Source: Eudromia elegans (Eukaryota; Chordata; Aves; Tinamiformes; Tinamidae). From it: 64,000 nt of DNA. The first letter of the stretch is position 1, and the number at the start of each line of letters is the position of its first letter. The notes beneath the pieces were generated by a model. It did no database searches and had not been told where the DNA came from. It saw only the letters and a program-made list of their open reading frames with translations. Below are positions 11,353 to 23,800 of this stretch, in pieces. Location: contig PTEX01000205.1 in the NCBI GenBank assembly GCA_003342815.1, positions 1,012,252 to 1,076,251 on the forward strand, read 5' to 3'. The position numbers and the translations under genes were made by a program.

Positions 11353-12534
11353 GCCCGGGTTGGCAGGCGTAGACCTTTAATGTTAACTAGGGAAATTACC
11401 TGGTTGTGCACCAGGGACTTGAAAATTGTGGGAACGTTGTGCACGTTATTAGAGCAGCTGCTCAGAGAAGAAAAAGAGAAGAATAAAATTGCTTCTTCAG
11501 CTTCTTGCCTGCCACAGATATTAGATGTGGTTGTATTTGGCAAGATAATTTCATTGGTAATACTTGTGTTGATGTTATTTCTGTTTGTGGTTTAAATAAT
11601 AAAAGAGCAATGAAATGGATATGTACCCTGAAAGAAATAAAAAAAGGTGCTGTCCTCTTCTGTTGGAATAGCAGGCAGCCACAAAATATTATATTACTTT
11701 TTTTCTGACTTACGATTGGATTTGAGATGTGACTGTTCGAACTCTGTTATAAATGAGTTTAATGTTACAGTTACAGAACAAGCCCAGTTAGAGAAGTTAC
11801 TGCTTTTTAAAGCTAATTCTAACAAATAATGAGGAAAAAATTAGCAAGACAGCAAAAATGAGTTTTATTATATTTTTATAACTGTTCAAGTCACTGTGAA
11901 TTGCTAAGATTTGTAAAGATCTTTGAAGATGTAAAGCTCTGTGTAATATTATTATAGCGGCTTGGAGAAAGTAAAAGCAAAAAACCCGGTTCATCCTGTT
12001 ATAATCCTTTTAGAAATTTTAACAAATCCAACTGCTTTCAAGTAGTGGAAATATTTCAGAAAGTGCCACCACCACTACAGCTGTTGCTGCAGGCTATATT
12101 ATCATATACCATAGTGCGCATGGAAGCAAAGCTTAACTAGGGTCATTCTAATGAATTTTGAACAGTTACATGGACCTAATTTGACTCCCTGTCCTGTATG
12201 AAAGGCAACCTCTTCATGCTGCAGCACCCAGCAGAAACCCCCGAGTCGTCTTATCAACCTCATCTGCATTTCTCATCATCTGAAAGAGCTGCAAGTAATG
12301 CTCGGTCTGTGAGCTCCGTGCACGTGGGCGCCTTTTCCATCTCCAGCACAGGGGCTGAACAATAGGGTTTTCAGCCTGAAAGGAACTGAAAATGTATTTT
12401 ATTCTGCTATCTCCACTGCTGGCTCCAGATTCATTCTCTCATTTTTGTCACCAGATTTGAGTTCTTGGGTATAAAAGGGGAGCGTTTTACCAAATTCCTT
12501 TGATATCGCTTCTCTCCATTCACAGGGGAGCTGT
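11353..12534. other. AT-rich non-coding sequence, no gene seen
   Basis: AT-rich with short frames only. The block at 12040-12310 is repeat-free and more complex than its flanks, but I have no specific evidence for function. Confidence 0.5.
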
Positions 12535-12735
12535 GAGGCTTTCAGCAGCGTTCCGGGAAGCCGGAGCCCTGTTGTCCATGGAGCCGGCGCCTGGGAATTC
12601 TGATGCTGCAGATTCCTCTCCCTGCCTCTGGCCTTCCACGTTCTCCCTGCAGAACCCGCTGCCGTCACCCAGGGCCGTGCAGTCCTTCCTCCACACGTGT
12701 CCTTCGGTGCCGGGCGCTGCGGGAGAAGGTATGAA
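12535..12735. promoter_or_regulatory. CpG-rich patch (weak island)
   Basis: About 14 CpGs in 200 bases with GC around 60%, including GAGCCGGCGCC and GTGCCGGGCGCTGCGGG. Overlapping frames of 118 aa (+, 12500-12856) and 132 aa (-, 12399-12797) are unrecognised and mutually antisense, so neither is called. The patch could be an alternative promoter or a CpG-rich enhancer. Confidence 0.4.
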
Positions 12736-15700
12736 AACCTCAATGAAAATACCCTGCCCTGTGGCCCTGAGTGCGCCTGGATCAAACCAGCGCGCATCCT
12801 GGAGGTTTAGGCTTCTCGTTCTTCCTAATCACTGTAGATATTCTTTGCCCATGTAAATAAAATGGAGATAAATTCTTACTCTCAGAGAAATCGAACGTTC
12901 CAAAGTAACTGGAAATGAGAATTTCCACTCTGCAAGAAATGAGATATAAAAATGAATTTGGAAAATTTTAATTTGGGATTTTTGAAACTATTTGCTTTGA
13001 TAGCATTTCAATCATTTCTTTTAAGCTGTGATGTCATGTATAATATACGCAGTGAAATAAGTTGAATCAACACAATAAAGTTGAAATGAAGTATTTTGAC
13101 TTTGAAAAAAATTGATAAATGTTTACATTGAATGATACGGAAACTTTCTATATTGCCTCCCTTTTGATCATCTCGCACTATCTGATGGAAAACACTGAAG
13201 AAAATGTACACAATTCTCTGATATTGTTTAATTATGAAACCAAAATAACAAGTTTCTTTTTATCATCTTTGCATTTGCCATCTTTTCATTTCAGTAAATC
13301 CTCTGTCCTTGGATAAAGCCTCTAGCCTTTCTCAACCCCTCAGTTTTCATGCTTGAATCCTGCCCTTCTCATGTGTCTCCTTTCTAATGTAAATAACCCT
13401 GTGCTTTCAATTTCTCTTCAGGTGAGGATTTTTTTTTTAGATCCTTGGCCATTTCTAATTATCTTTTTTATCCTAATTATAAGAGCTCCGCTTTATATAT
13501 ACATTATCCCTGATAGTAATCAGAGCTGATGCTGTATTCTGGAAATGGTTGTGTGGTTGTGTCGTTGGTAGTGGAATGTCTTTTAATGATATTTTTATTT
13601 TTCTCTATCATATTCTTGCAACATATTTGCTTTTCTTTCGCTGCAGTTCACTGTTATACTTATTGTATTATACTTATTAAGGTATGTGCTGTCTATCTTC
13701 GTGAAAGTATCTTACCTGGCAGCACTCTAAGGTTCACGAGAGGGGCGGGGAATGGGGGAAATAGGAAGGACAGGAGCTTAGGTCTCTCCTAAGGGCGTAC
13801 CGTAGTCATCCTTGCTTGTTGAAGGCATTTAGCAGCTTGTGTTCTTGTTTTAAAATCCTAAGTTGTTCCTAGGTGTTCGACAGGTTTGCAAGGCTTTTGA
13901 CAACCCTGTGCCAAAGTTTATTTAGCAAAACCAGGTGTGCTCTGCACTGCTTTGGATTCTACGGTAAGAGCGGCACGTTGATGCAATTTTGTTCAAGTCC
14001 CCAGCACCATCTCCTCTAAATTGCTCTGCATTTGTGCACCAGCTTTGTGCAGTTCACCTGTCTGCAGGTTCTTCAGGGTATGCTCAGTATTGCTAGGACA
14101 CTTAATGAATTCTTATCAAGACGGGCTTCTGCCTCCTCCTGTCTCATAGGAAACTGCAGAAGCCCCAAAGCAGGATGTGTAAGGCACCTCTGTGCACGAC
14201 CTCGGCAAGTGCAAGGAAGTGCAGGTGGGGAGAACCTCATGCATCCACCCTCGTGTTTGTAGCAGCCCTGGGCTTCTGCCTTCTGTGGGGGGAAGGTGGC
14301 CCGGGTCACAAGCAGTCTTCTGCCTTTGGGCTCCTGGGAAGTGCTGTGCTGTTGGGGATGGACTGCTCTGTCCCATCAGTTCCTACTTATCTTTGCAAAA
14401 ACCTTTGGGATATCTGTGAAGTTTCTTGGGATTTGTACAGCAGGAAAACAAGCAATTTGGTGCAACCAGCCAGTGGAAGTAACTCCCCTGACCCAGGTTC
14501 TCCTAGTCGTCACAGGCAAAAGGGACAATGGGTGTTTTGTTTTTGGCTGAAAGCTAGTAGTTTTTTTGTGGGTGTGTTGTGTAAAGATGTTCCATTTCAG
14601 AGGTCCATCACTCAGTCACACAGTCCGTCCCTGTGTCTTGCCCTTGTTTTAATGGGGGACATTTCTGAACTTGGTAAACATTAAGCCTTTTTGACTTTTT
14701 AATGCTTAAGCCCACACATGACCTCAGATGTTACCAGGTTGCAGAGAGAGAATATTTAAAGCTCCTGTGAGTAAATCTGTGTTTCAGGCATGACCAGTCC
14801 TAAACTCTCAGTCCTGATTCATTTTGTTAGACAGTAATTTCAATGACTTCATCATGTGTTTTGGCTTCTTTGTCTGCATTGTTATAAGGCAGAGTTGCAA
14901 GATCATGGCAGATACTCATCTCTCTTGACAATTGTGTTTTGTCAAGCATGAAGCGTCTTGTATGTAGAAACTTGGATTATTTGGAATTATTTCCTACTTT
15001 CTATTTGTTCCCAAGCTACGCAATATGGCAATTTTTCATTTTTACTAGAACTACTACCTAGGTCACCCCAGTTCTTTACATTGTTGTTCTTTGGATTTTT
15101 GTTTTTTGATGTGTGTGTGGTTCCTTTTCTTTAAATAATGAATCCCAAGGGCTTGATCCTGGATCTTCCCTCTCAAGTGGTAACTCAGAGACTTATCTGA
15201 GATTAAATGCAGTGTCAGATCAAGACCTAAAATGTCTACTGTTACCTATTAAGTCTTCAGAGCTGTCCAAAGAATTATATGGCAGCGCAAACCCCCCACT
15301 TCCAAACAGAAACAAATGTTGAGCAAGAAAGATTTGAGAGCTAAATTATCTCGTTAAACTAACTGGAACATTTTAATTTTTACTAGAGTTGAGTGAGCTT
15401 GAGTAAATATGACGAATTGGAAGCTCACTTCATTTAGCAGACATCAAACACACACAGAACGTTGCCCAATTTAATTTAGCCCTGCCAAGCTGGGAAAATG
15501 CTTGTGTAAATGCTTTCAATGAACAAGAAAAGGGCTAAAGTTTACTCTGCCTTGAGAATGCATGCATAAATCCCCTTGACATAAACTGGTGTCATGTGTG
15601 TGTGCACATATACGTATTAGAAAGCTTCTCTTGGAGAAAATCCTCCAAACACCTGCAATCAGAGAGAATTTGTGCTGCTATGAGTTATTCCCAAAGAAGT

Positions 15701-16099
15701 CAAGAATAGCTTTTCCTATTGTTCTAAATGGAATATTTAAACTCCTGCCTTATACCCTGAGGTTTTTCTCTGCTCTCTCTTATCAAATACATACCAGCAC
15801 AGTTGCTTGTTCAGTCATGCTCAGTAGAGAGGCTGTTATTTTTTTTTTGGGGCTTTATACCCTGAGCTTAATGGGCACATTTTGTGAAGAGTGAGCCAAC
15901 CAGGTAAATAGCTGCTACTATGGAGCTTAAGAGCTACAGCTCTCAAATTAGGAGGTGCTTTTTGTCAAATAGGCCTCTGTAGCTCTAATATTAGTAACAA
16001 AACAAGAGCTTTTCAGACAAGAAAAAAAATCTTTAGTCTGACTCTGTATCACACTTAACTCTGTTGCCTTGTCAAATATGTCAACGTTCATATTATACA
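12736..16099. other. Non-coding sequence, no gene seen
   Basis: AT-rich to about 13.7 kb, then moderately GC-rich at 13.7-14.7 kb, then AT-rich again. The longest frame (14175-14684, 169 aa) lies in the GC-rich part, overlaps frames on both strands and shows no domain, so it is treated as chance. A 69-aa frame at 15113-15322 is likewise unrecognised. Confidence 0.5.
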
Positions 16100-16210
16100 G
16101 CAGCATTCATCTGCAGATGCAAAAGTGCTTTACAAATATTACTCCTTGAACAGTTTTAATTTATATTTAACAACCAGTTTTGTGAGATACTACTTGAAAG
16201 GAATGTCAGT
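16100..16210 (-). repeat. MIR/CORE-SINE-like relic
   Basis: AAAGTGCTTTACAAATATTA followed by TTTAATTTATATTTAACAAC and TTTTGTGAGATACTA matches the reversed 3' half of a MIR-type SINE (AGTGCTTTACAAA, then the ACAAC...TGTGAGGTA segment). Divergence is high, so the insertion is ancient. The family call rests on pattern recognition; a RepeatMasker-type search would confirm it. Confidence 0.5.
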
Positions 16211-18059
16211 GGACTATTAAAAAAGTTAGCATAAATAAATTATGGTGATTTATTGGCTCTCCTGTTGTTCTTTCGAAAGGTGTTTGTTTGAGCTTCAGAA
16301 CAATGTTACCCAAGCATGCTCCAGACAGCTTTTTTCTGCTTTTGTTTTAGCCCTGTGTCCAGGGCATGTTTCTCCCATTCCAATTTCAGCTTCTCTGTTG
16401 CTGCAATTTGCAAGACGGTTTTGGTACAGCATGAGAAAGGAGGTGCATAGGAGCTAGAACACAGCCAGAGTAAGGGCGTTTTGCTCACAAGTGCATACAA
16501 TACATGAAAATAGTCATCCCTTTTCCCCAAATTGTTTATAAAATGTTATTACTTCTTTGTATGCTTCAGAAACATTACACAGAAACATTACTGAAGGAGT
16601 TCCTTGCCTTAGGGCTAGGCAACTTCTGCTAGTGTTTTAAGGCATTTTTATTGAATTTCTAAGCAAATGTGCTTCGAGCACACTCTTCCACTTTGTGTTT
16701 TCTGAAGGCAAGGCATCAAGCCTGCTTGCAGAAGGCAGATATCACAGACACGTGTTGTGAGTTTTAAACCAATCTGTGAAACAGTGGACGACCAGAGCTT
16801 GCATTGTTACCTGTATGGACCCGAAATGGTAGTAAGTTACTTACCTTATCACTAACTTGATGCTTGTTATTGTCTATCGTAATTTATCACCTAGATTAAT
16901 AGTTATAAATTATATTAATGATATTCCATTCTGCAAATATATCTATGAGAAAAGGTATTACTCATGTGTTAAAGAATACATTGAAGCAAAGAGAAAGAAA
17001 GGCCATATTCTCACTGGGAAGCTATCCTCAGGACTTCAGTTCTTGGGTTCCTGATTTTAATACTCTAGGTCTTGGATGTCGGAGGTGGTGTGAGCGTGCA
17101 GCACTGCTTTGGCTTCTGAGAACTGCACGTACTTTTTGGCTGACAAATGGCAGGTATAAGAACGCTGCCTTTCAGATAAGCAGTTCTGAAATAATAATGA
17201 GTTTCTAAGGCATGGCTAAAAGTTGTCACTCTATGTTTTTAAGAGCAGGTGAAGTTGCTAGACCCACCCTAAACCTCTGGGTTATAGCCTTGATGATGGG
17301 CTAGCACAGAAGTGCTAACACCATTGCACACAAAAGCACCACAGGATTTCCAGCATCAACACGAGCTCTCCGCCTGCCCCTGGCACTGGCTGTCAGAGCT
17401 GCCTCGTCTGAAATCAAGGTAAAGAATCAGCAGCACTAAATACTGCAGGACTAAGGCATAAACTCGCTGCGTAACCCTGGGCAACCTGGATGTTTGCTGA
17501 CTGACAGTGTGAATGGCAGCCCAGTTGTCAGTCTAAAATATCATCCTCTAATCATTCCAGATGTCACCCGACAAGATGATGGCTACTAAAAAGGGGAATA
17601 ATTTGGGAAAAGGCTTAAAGCCCATTATCTCCTGCTGAAGCCATTTCTCTTTGCCATTTCTGAAGTCTCTGCAAAATAGGTCCAGAATCCCATATGTAAC
17701 ATGTGATTGGTTTATTAAGAGAGAGTGGCTACTTAAAATTGTGCTGGGTAACCCATTACGTTCCTGAAGAAACCTGTCCCCAAGATGCCACTCCTCGTGT
17801 CTTGGGAGGTGTCTCCAAGTCAGCCAAATAGAATAAGTGAAATTTCACAAAATATAGCGGGGAGAAAAAGGCAGTTGTAACAGTCAATGACACCCGCACA
17901 GCCCAGCACATCTGGGGAGAGGCTCACACCAGAATAGTTTCTGGCTAGGAGTCTCTTTACTATTTTTTCTCTTTAATAGAGAAAAATACATGTGAAGAGG
18001 AGGATAGGAACACAAGAGATAAAAACTATTGAGTCTTCAGCCTGATATAGAATCTGAAA
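16211..18059. other. Non-coding sequence, no gene seen
   Basis: No supportable gene. The piece CTGCGTAACCCTGGGCAACC near 17468-17487 resembles the MIR segment around the family's TGTGACCTTGGGCAAG but is too short to call separately. The block 17500-17600 is repeat-free. Confidence 0.45.
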
Positions 18060-18260
18060 ATCTGAATTAGTTTTTCATTCAACTGATTGATGAATCAACC
18101 TGATTCATTATAGACGACAGTTTTAATGATGCAAATCAAAACTGGAAGGCATTAATTGATCAATGTATTAGCTCCTTCCAAGAGCCAGTGGAAGAGATTC
18201 CAGACTGTGAGCCAGATAAATTCTTCATCTCATTCGTATAAAATAACTCAGAGCTAAGTA
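18060..18260. promoter_or_regulatory. PBX-HOX/POU motif cluster, enhancer candidate
   Basis: Within 110 bases the sequence has TGATTGAT (18084-18091, the PBX-HOX composite form TGATNNAT), the perfect inverted repeat GAATCA-ACC-TGATTC just after it, TTTTAATGAT, a perfect POU octamer ATGCAAAT (18129-18136), and ATTAATTGATCAAT. Such motif density is common in vertebrate developmental enhancers. AT-rich DNA also yields such matches by chance, so the call is tentative. Confidence 0.3.
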
Positions 18261-20848
18261 TACTGGAAGAGGGCTCTCAAATATTGGCAGAGGAGGAGGA
18301 TATGCTTAGAACAACTGTTAAACACCTATTTCCTGTAGGCTCTACTTGTGTCGGGCCCAATTCTCCCATTTTCACTCTTGCTGAATCTACCTGAGCAATA
18401 CTAACATGGCTATTGTTATAATGTGGACACATGGAAGGATTACACCTAGGAAAAGGTGTAATTTCTTATTGGCTGTTGGGTTTCCATTAATATATCATGG
18501 GAACATAGTGTCTTTTGGACTAATTATTTCCCCTTGCTAAGACTTTCTGATTTTGTATGCTGTAGTTCCCAAGTTTTCAGTGCAACTTTCCAAACTGGAG
18601 CTGAAAAAGCTATTTAAAAAAAATCCTACTGAAGTATCTTCCTATGTCAGATGAGACAATTTTGCTGTCTGCTTCCAATAATATTATAGATGTTATGTCA
18701 TGTGCCTTCAGCTAAGGGAAGTTTGGAAGCATGAGGCCTTGGTGGGAGCCTGTGGACCCCGAAAGGTCGATGTGCCACCCGTAAAGTTTGACCTGAAGGC
18801 CCGGAATGCTCGTGGTCATGGAGAAGTGAGCTTCAGAACAGCTCTATGTAAAATGTCTATTCCCGCAGTTGCAGAAACTGTCCTTAACTCCATCCTGAAA
18901 CAAGCTAAGTTTGGGCAGCAAGCCTTAGCGGCTGCAGGTCTTATGTGTAACATATCTGTGTTTCACTGATTAGCAGGTGTGTGTCTATATTTGTGCACAT
19001 GCATGTATTTACATATTCCAGGTTCCCCTCTAATTAATAGAGTATACACATGTTTATACTTTATAAATCTGTATATTTATTACTTGATGATCATGTCTAT
19101 TTTTCTCATATTATCTTTTTGGAAAAAGTGATAGCCTAGTGTGCATTAAAAGGAAGCTCCCGAGCATCCTGGTGCAAAGGGAATCTGTAGAATGGTGTTT
19201 GCTGGAGTTTGGGAAGCTCAATTGCTCTGCTCTTCCCAAGGCTCTGGCTGCTGCTGGAGGTACAAGTGCTTGAGCCAGCCTGGCTATTCCATTGCTCCAA
19301 ATCTTACATTATGCTTTGATTTTTCATCTGCTTTCTGCAGATAGTTAGATTTCTAAAGGATAAAAGGACCAGAAGAAAGTTCCTTATCTCCTCTTATACC
19401 TCTAAAGTTATTTGGTTTTACAGTCTGTTCTAAAAGGAAAAAAACAAGGATAAAGGGAACAAATATCATGATGTCCCTGTCTTAGCTTCATAATCCAGCT
19501 GGTCACGGTTTCAGCTCTTTGTGACTCAGTTTTTGCAGGAGTGTTAACACTTTCTGCAGTCTGCCGTTTCAGATGTCAGGAGCTAACAGGGAGCTACGAG
19601 AAATGAGTCGGTGCCTAGCAATAGCTTGTCTTTTCTTTCTGTTGTTTTGTTGTTGTTGTTTTGTTTCATTTTGTGTTTTTTTGCTCCAGGATCTTCCCCA
19701 AGTTTTCCTTACAAGCCAGTTTCCCTGGAGCAATTTAAAGGGGCAGTTTTTGCATATTCATTGGAAGAGTTGATTAAAAGTCTGTTCAAGGGTGTTCCTT
19801 TCAGCCTAACAAAACTTATGATTCTGTAAATAAGGTTCTATTGGAGTAACCTTTTAGTATACTGTATTTCTAGTGGGAATTCTCAGAAATTTCTGCCAAT
19901 TGTACATTGGCATTGTACAAAGCTGAAACATTGTGCAAAGCTAAAAACCTCTATAGCCCTGTGCTTAGCCCTTCTTCCATCACACCTGCTGGCAGCACAT
20001 TCTTTTCCATTCATATGTTTTGTTCTGTGCAATTAAAATTAATGAAAATTTTAGTATTTACTAGAATAGAACGAGGTTCCCTTTGGGCATCCTTGGCAGA
20101 TGTAAAGAGTTGACTTGCTTATTGCATGACAGACCTGTCAAAATACTTGTGTTTGTACCTAATGTCCTTAATTGTAAGCCTATTTTTTAAGCATGGTACT
20201 CTATAGTAAGGTTTGTGTAGCAACATGTCTGAATACTTTACTAATGTAAGTCCCAAGACTGGATCTACTACTATAATATAAGGTTTCTTTTAAAAAGTGT
20301 ATTATTTACCTGTTTGTTTTTCTTTTCCTAAAAGAAAAGCCCAGTCCTGCAGTTTATATTTTAAGTATGATTGAGTGATTTAACTGTTTTTTAGTTCCCC
20401 TTGGATATGTACTGTGTTTAAAGGTTAAAGTGTGCCTTGATGAAAAAGTACTTGCCATTAGCTGTTCATTGCTATTTCATCGATTGCTTCAGATGTGAAT
20501 AGCCTTTTTATTTTGGTTGAGGTTTGTTTATGTCTCACTGCTAAACTTTTCTGTAGTTTGCGCCATATGTCAGTTCAATATTAGGTATTAAAATCAGGTT
20601 TGAATTTTGGCTTCTCTTTGGAGTATTTTACAAGGAGAGAGATTTTACACACTAAAATGCTTTCTGTAGAACACAGCTTAAAAAGGGAAAGGTGAAGTAA
20701 CCGAGTCTATACTTTGTCTCCTTGAAACATATTCCCTTTAAAAAGGGTTTATGTAATTTTACATAATTCTTTTGGCAGGAATGTTTATTGCCCAGCTGTG
20801 TGAAATTATTAATGTACCTCTCAAGCTGTATTTTCAAAGATCAGTAAT
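18261..20848. other. Non-coding sequence with one unusual small ORF
   Basis: Mostly AT-rich. At 18700-18969 an ATG-initiated 89-codon frame coincides with a local rise in GC and CpG (18720-18840); its translation is balanced and lysine/arginine-containing but matches no family I know. Nothing else is supportable. Confidence 0.4.
19641..19666 (+). repeat. GTT-type simple repeat
   Basis: GTTGTTTT followed by GTTGTTGTTGTTTTG, an imperfect trinucleotide tract inside a T-rich stretch. Confidence 0.75.
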
Positions 20849-20877
20849 AAATATATATATACACACACATATATATA
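20849..20877. repeat. Compound TA/CA microsatellite
   Basis: About five TA units, then four CA units, then three to four TA units. Confidence 0.85.
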
Positions 20878-23800
20878 AACCTCTTTGAGGTCCTTGATAT
20901 ATACTATTTTTATTGGAGACCCTCGCTCCACTTCAGTAAAAGGATGACACAAGATGTTTACTTAAAAAAGAGTCTTTGACATCCTCCTGAGAATGTTTGG
21001 ATAGAATGGCATGCATTTGGTTACAATTAGTAAGCCAAACAATTTGCCATTGTTATCTCACTGTGTTTGTCTAGAGCCTGTAAGGAGCTTTCAAGAAATA
21101 TCCATCCCCATGTATCAGTTAATTGATTGCATGTTCACTAGGATTATTCTCTTTTGTAAAACTCCCTGCCCCTTTTTTGCTTTATCTGAGAGATTTTACA
21201 CTAAGGCACATGGTGGAAAGCAGAAGGGAAATATTGGCACAGCTAAGCATAAAGAGATATGGTAGTTGTAGCAAGGCTAATATTCCTGTGTGTGGGAAAA
21301 AATACCAATGTGTTCCTGCTGCTTCTGGGTGCAAGATGTTATACCCGAGGGCTGAAAGCAATAGTTGCTGGTGTGAAAGTATTCACCAATATCAAGTGCA
21401 GATGAATGTTTTCTGAGCCAGCTGAAAGATGAGTCAATCATATTTTAGCTTAATATTTTGGCTTGTACTCTGTCTGGGATAATATACGATAGGAAATTTA
21501 ACTCTATTTAAACTTCATTAACAGTGTGATTAAAGGGCTCAAATCTATAACTAACACCTTTGTTATGTTGTAATTTGTTTGCTAATTTGCCATGTATAAA
21601 CCATAGCCTTCCTATTCCTTTTGTATTTTAGCTAAAACACATTTTTATCTGCTGAATATTTTATTACCCAGAGGCTCAGGTTAGATGATAAGTTATCTGT
21701 GGTTTTGGGTGGTAGGCATATCTCCATAATTTTATCTTTAACGAAACAATTCTGGAAGAGGCCCGCTGGCTTCTGGATGGGTGCACGAGGAGGAAAACGA
21801 TGGTCTCCGTGGCTGCTCTGGTGTCACTGCAGAAGCCACTCCAGTTTTGTGGGTCTCTTAGGTGCATGTCAGCAACAAACTTGCCTGTTTTCATCCTTTT
21901 TGTCGTCTTAGCTCTGTCAGTTCTTGTTCTCTAGAGCGCTTTGAATTCAGTTTAGCTGGTGATTAAGTTTGTTCAAGTGAATTGGAAGCTGCTAGCAATG
22001 TTTGTTCAAAGGGTTAACTAACCTTCCCCAAGACTGTAACATGCACTGGAAGATCAAAAGCTCTCCGAAACTCTTAAGAGGAGGAAAAAAAAAAAAAAAA
22101 AATCCACTTTTACAGTTTTCAGTCAATGTCTTCCCTCTGGAAAGAAAGTCTGTGCTTAACCTACTTAAACACACAGCGCAAACGATTCCTATTGTCTCTA
22201 ATGGCAAACATGATTTGTTTGGTGTCCCAGTTCTTTGGATTTAGGCAGTAGCCGTGTTTGGCAGCGGTGACATCATCGTTGCTGCGATGCTGGACAGTGT
22301 GATGAGTCCCAGATGTTAACGCACACCGAAAGACGGAGTGAAATACAAAGATCAACATTAACAGCTATGGAGGTAATAAAAGGTAATTCTATTTTCTTCT
22401 AGTAGTCAAAGATAATTCTTTGTAATTTGTTTGAGGCTTGCTTTGCATAAAACGATCAATCAGGGATGATGCTGAAAACTGTGTGTGCAATGTAAGAGGG
22501 AACTGAGATGTGAATTTGGATAAATGCTGAATAAAGCCTAATGTGGCTTCATGATTGCACTATTTCCTTTGGGTTTTTTTTCCCCAATCTTTCACTTTTG
22601 TGTGCGCAGATTACAATATATGCAGAAGATGCGCACAGAGAGCCAAATGCTCCTCTTTTTGAACTGCCAGGATTTAACGTGTCCTTTGGATAATGGTCAT
22701 GCATGGTTATGTCAGCACATCATGTTTTCTAATGTACTGTAACATGACATGCCAACGTAACCAAGAGTAGCACCGTTTCCTAATGACATGTCATGTCTGC
22801 ACAGTGTAAAAAGGATGTGACCTGCTGAAAATCAGCCTTGAAAGGGAGATTTTATTTTAAAACAAAATCGCTCTGTACACAGAGTTTCTTATTCTAAAAG
22901 TAGCTTTTAGAAAAGAACATTTTATATGCTTTAAGGGGGGGGGAAAAAAATCATAGAGGTACCTAGATATGGTTTCAGATTAAATGCATATCTGCCCAAG
23001 CATTTCATGGTGCATACATATGGTAAAATGAATATTAACAAATCCTATATCCATCTAGAGCAACCTCAGCACCAAGTGAGACTGATGTGAATAATAATAC
23101 TTTCAAGGAAAATCAGAAGTACTCTCTTAATCTCATATCAGCAAACGTTGCTTTTTTTTAGTCATATTCAGTGTCTTAGAAAAAATCCACAGTTTAAAAA
23201 CTATTTTGGAAAATTACTGCCTAGTTGTCCAATGTGTTTGCTTAACGTACTGCAGGTCTCCAGCTTTCAAAGCTGTAAGACAAAAGGTGTTATAGCCAAG
23301 GGGAGAAAAAGGAAATGTAGATGTTGGATGTTGGGGGCATTGCAAGAGGAACGTATCCTATAACGTGAATTATCAGCTCGATGTATGTAACAGATATGTC
23401 ACTGTCTTGGCTGATAAGATTTCACAACAGCAAAATGGAGAAATGTATCAAATATTAATTTTGCTTCAGTTCTTCTTAGCACATTATTCTTCATTTGCTT
23501 ATTTGGGATGAAGGTTTCGAAAAGTACTTGGCATAACTCTCTGTATGTTTCTATTAAAATTCATAGGGATTTTATCATCTGAAATCAAGGGGAGTGCCAT
23601 TAACCTACGGTATGTATATGAAGTTCCCAAGACGTTCCTGGAAGAGATTCCTAAGACTGTAAAAGTTATTAAGACAGGAGCATCTATGTCTATGAGGTGT
23701 CTGGTTTGTCTCAAAAACTGCATACTGACACGAAGCTCGGGTTTTGCTGTGGTTATTCTGAGCAACCATCACACAATTTACATTCCCATCTGATACGCCT

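Noticed and set aside
14175-14684. 169-aa open frame on the plus strand
   Set aside because: It lies in moderately GC-rich DNA overlapped by frames on both strands, with no domain, splice context or compositional bias of a real protein.
17468-17500. MIR fragment at GTAACCCTGGGCAACC
   Set aside because: Only one landmark is present and the flanks do not continue the alignment.
22738-22796. p53-type response element from ACATGACATG and GACATGTC near-palindromes
   Set aside because: The best decamer fits only about 8 of 10 positions of RRRCWWGYYY and the spacing between copies is too large.
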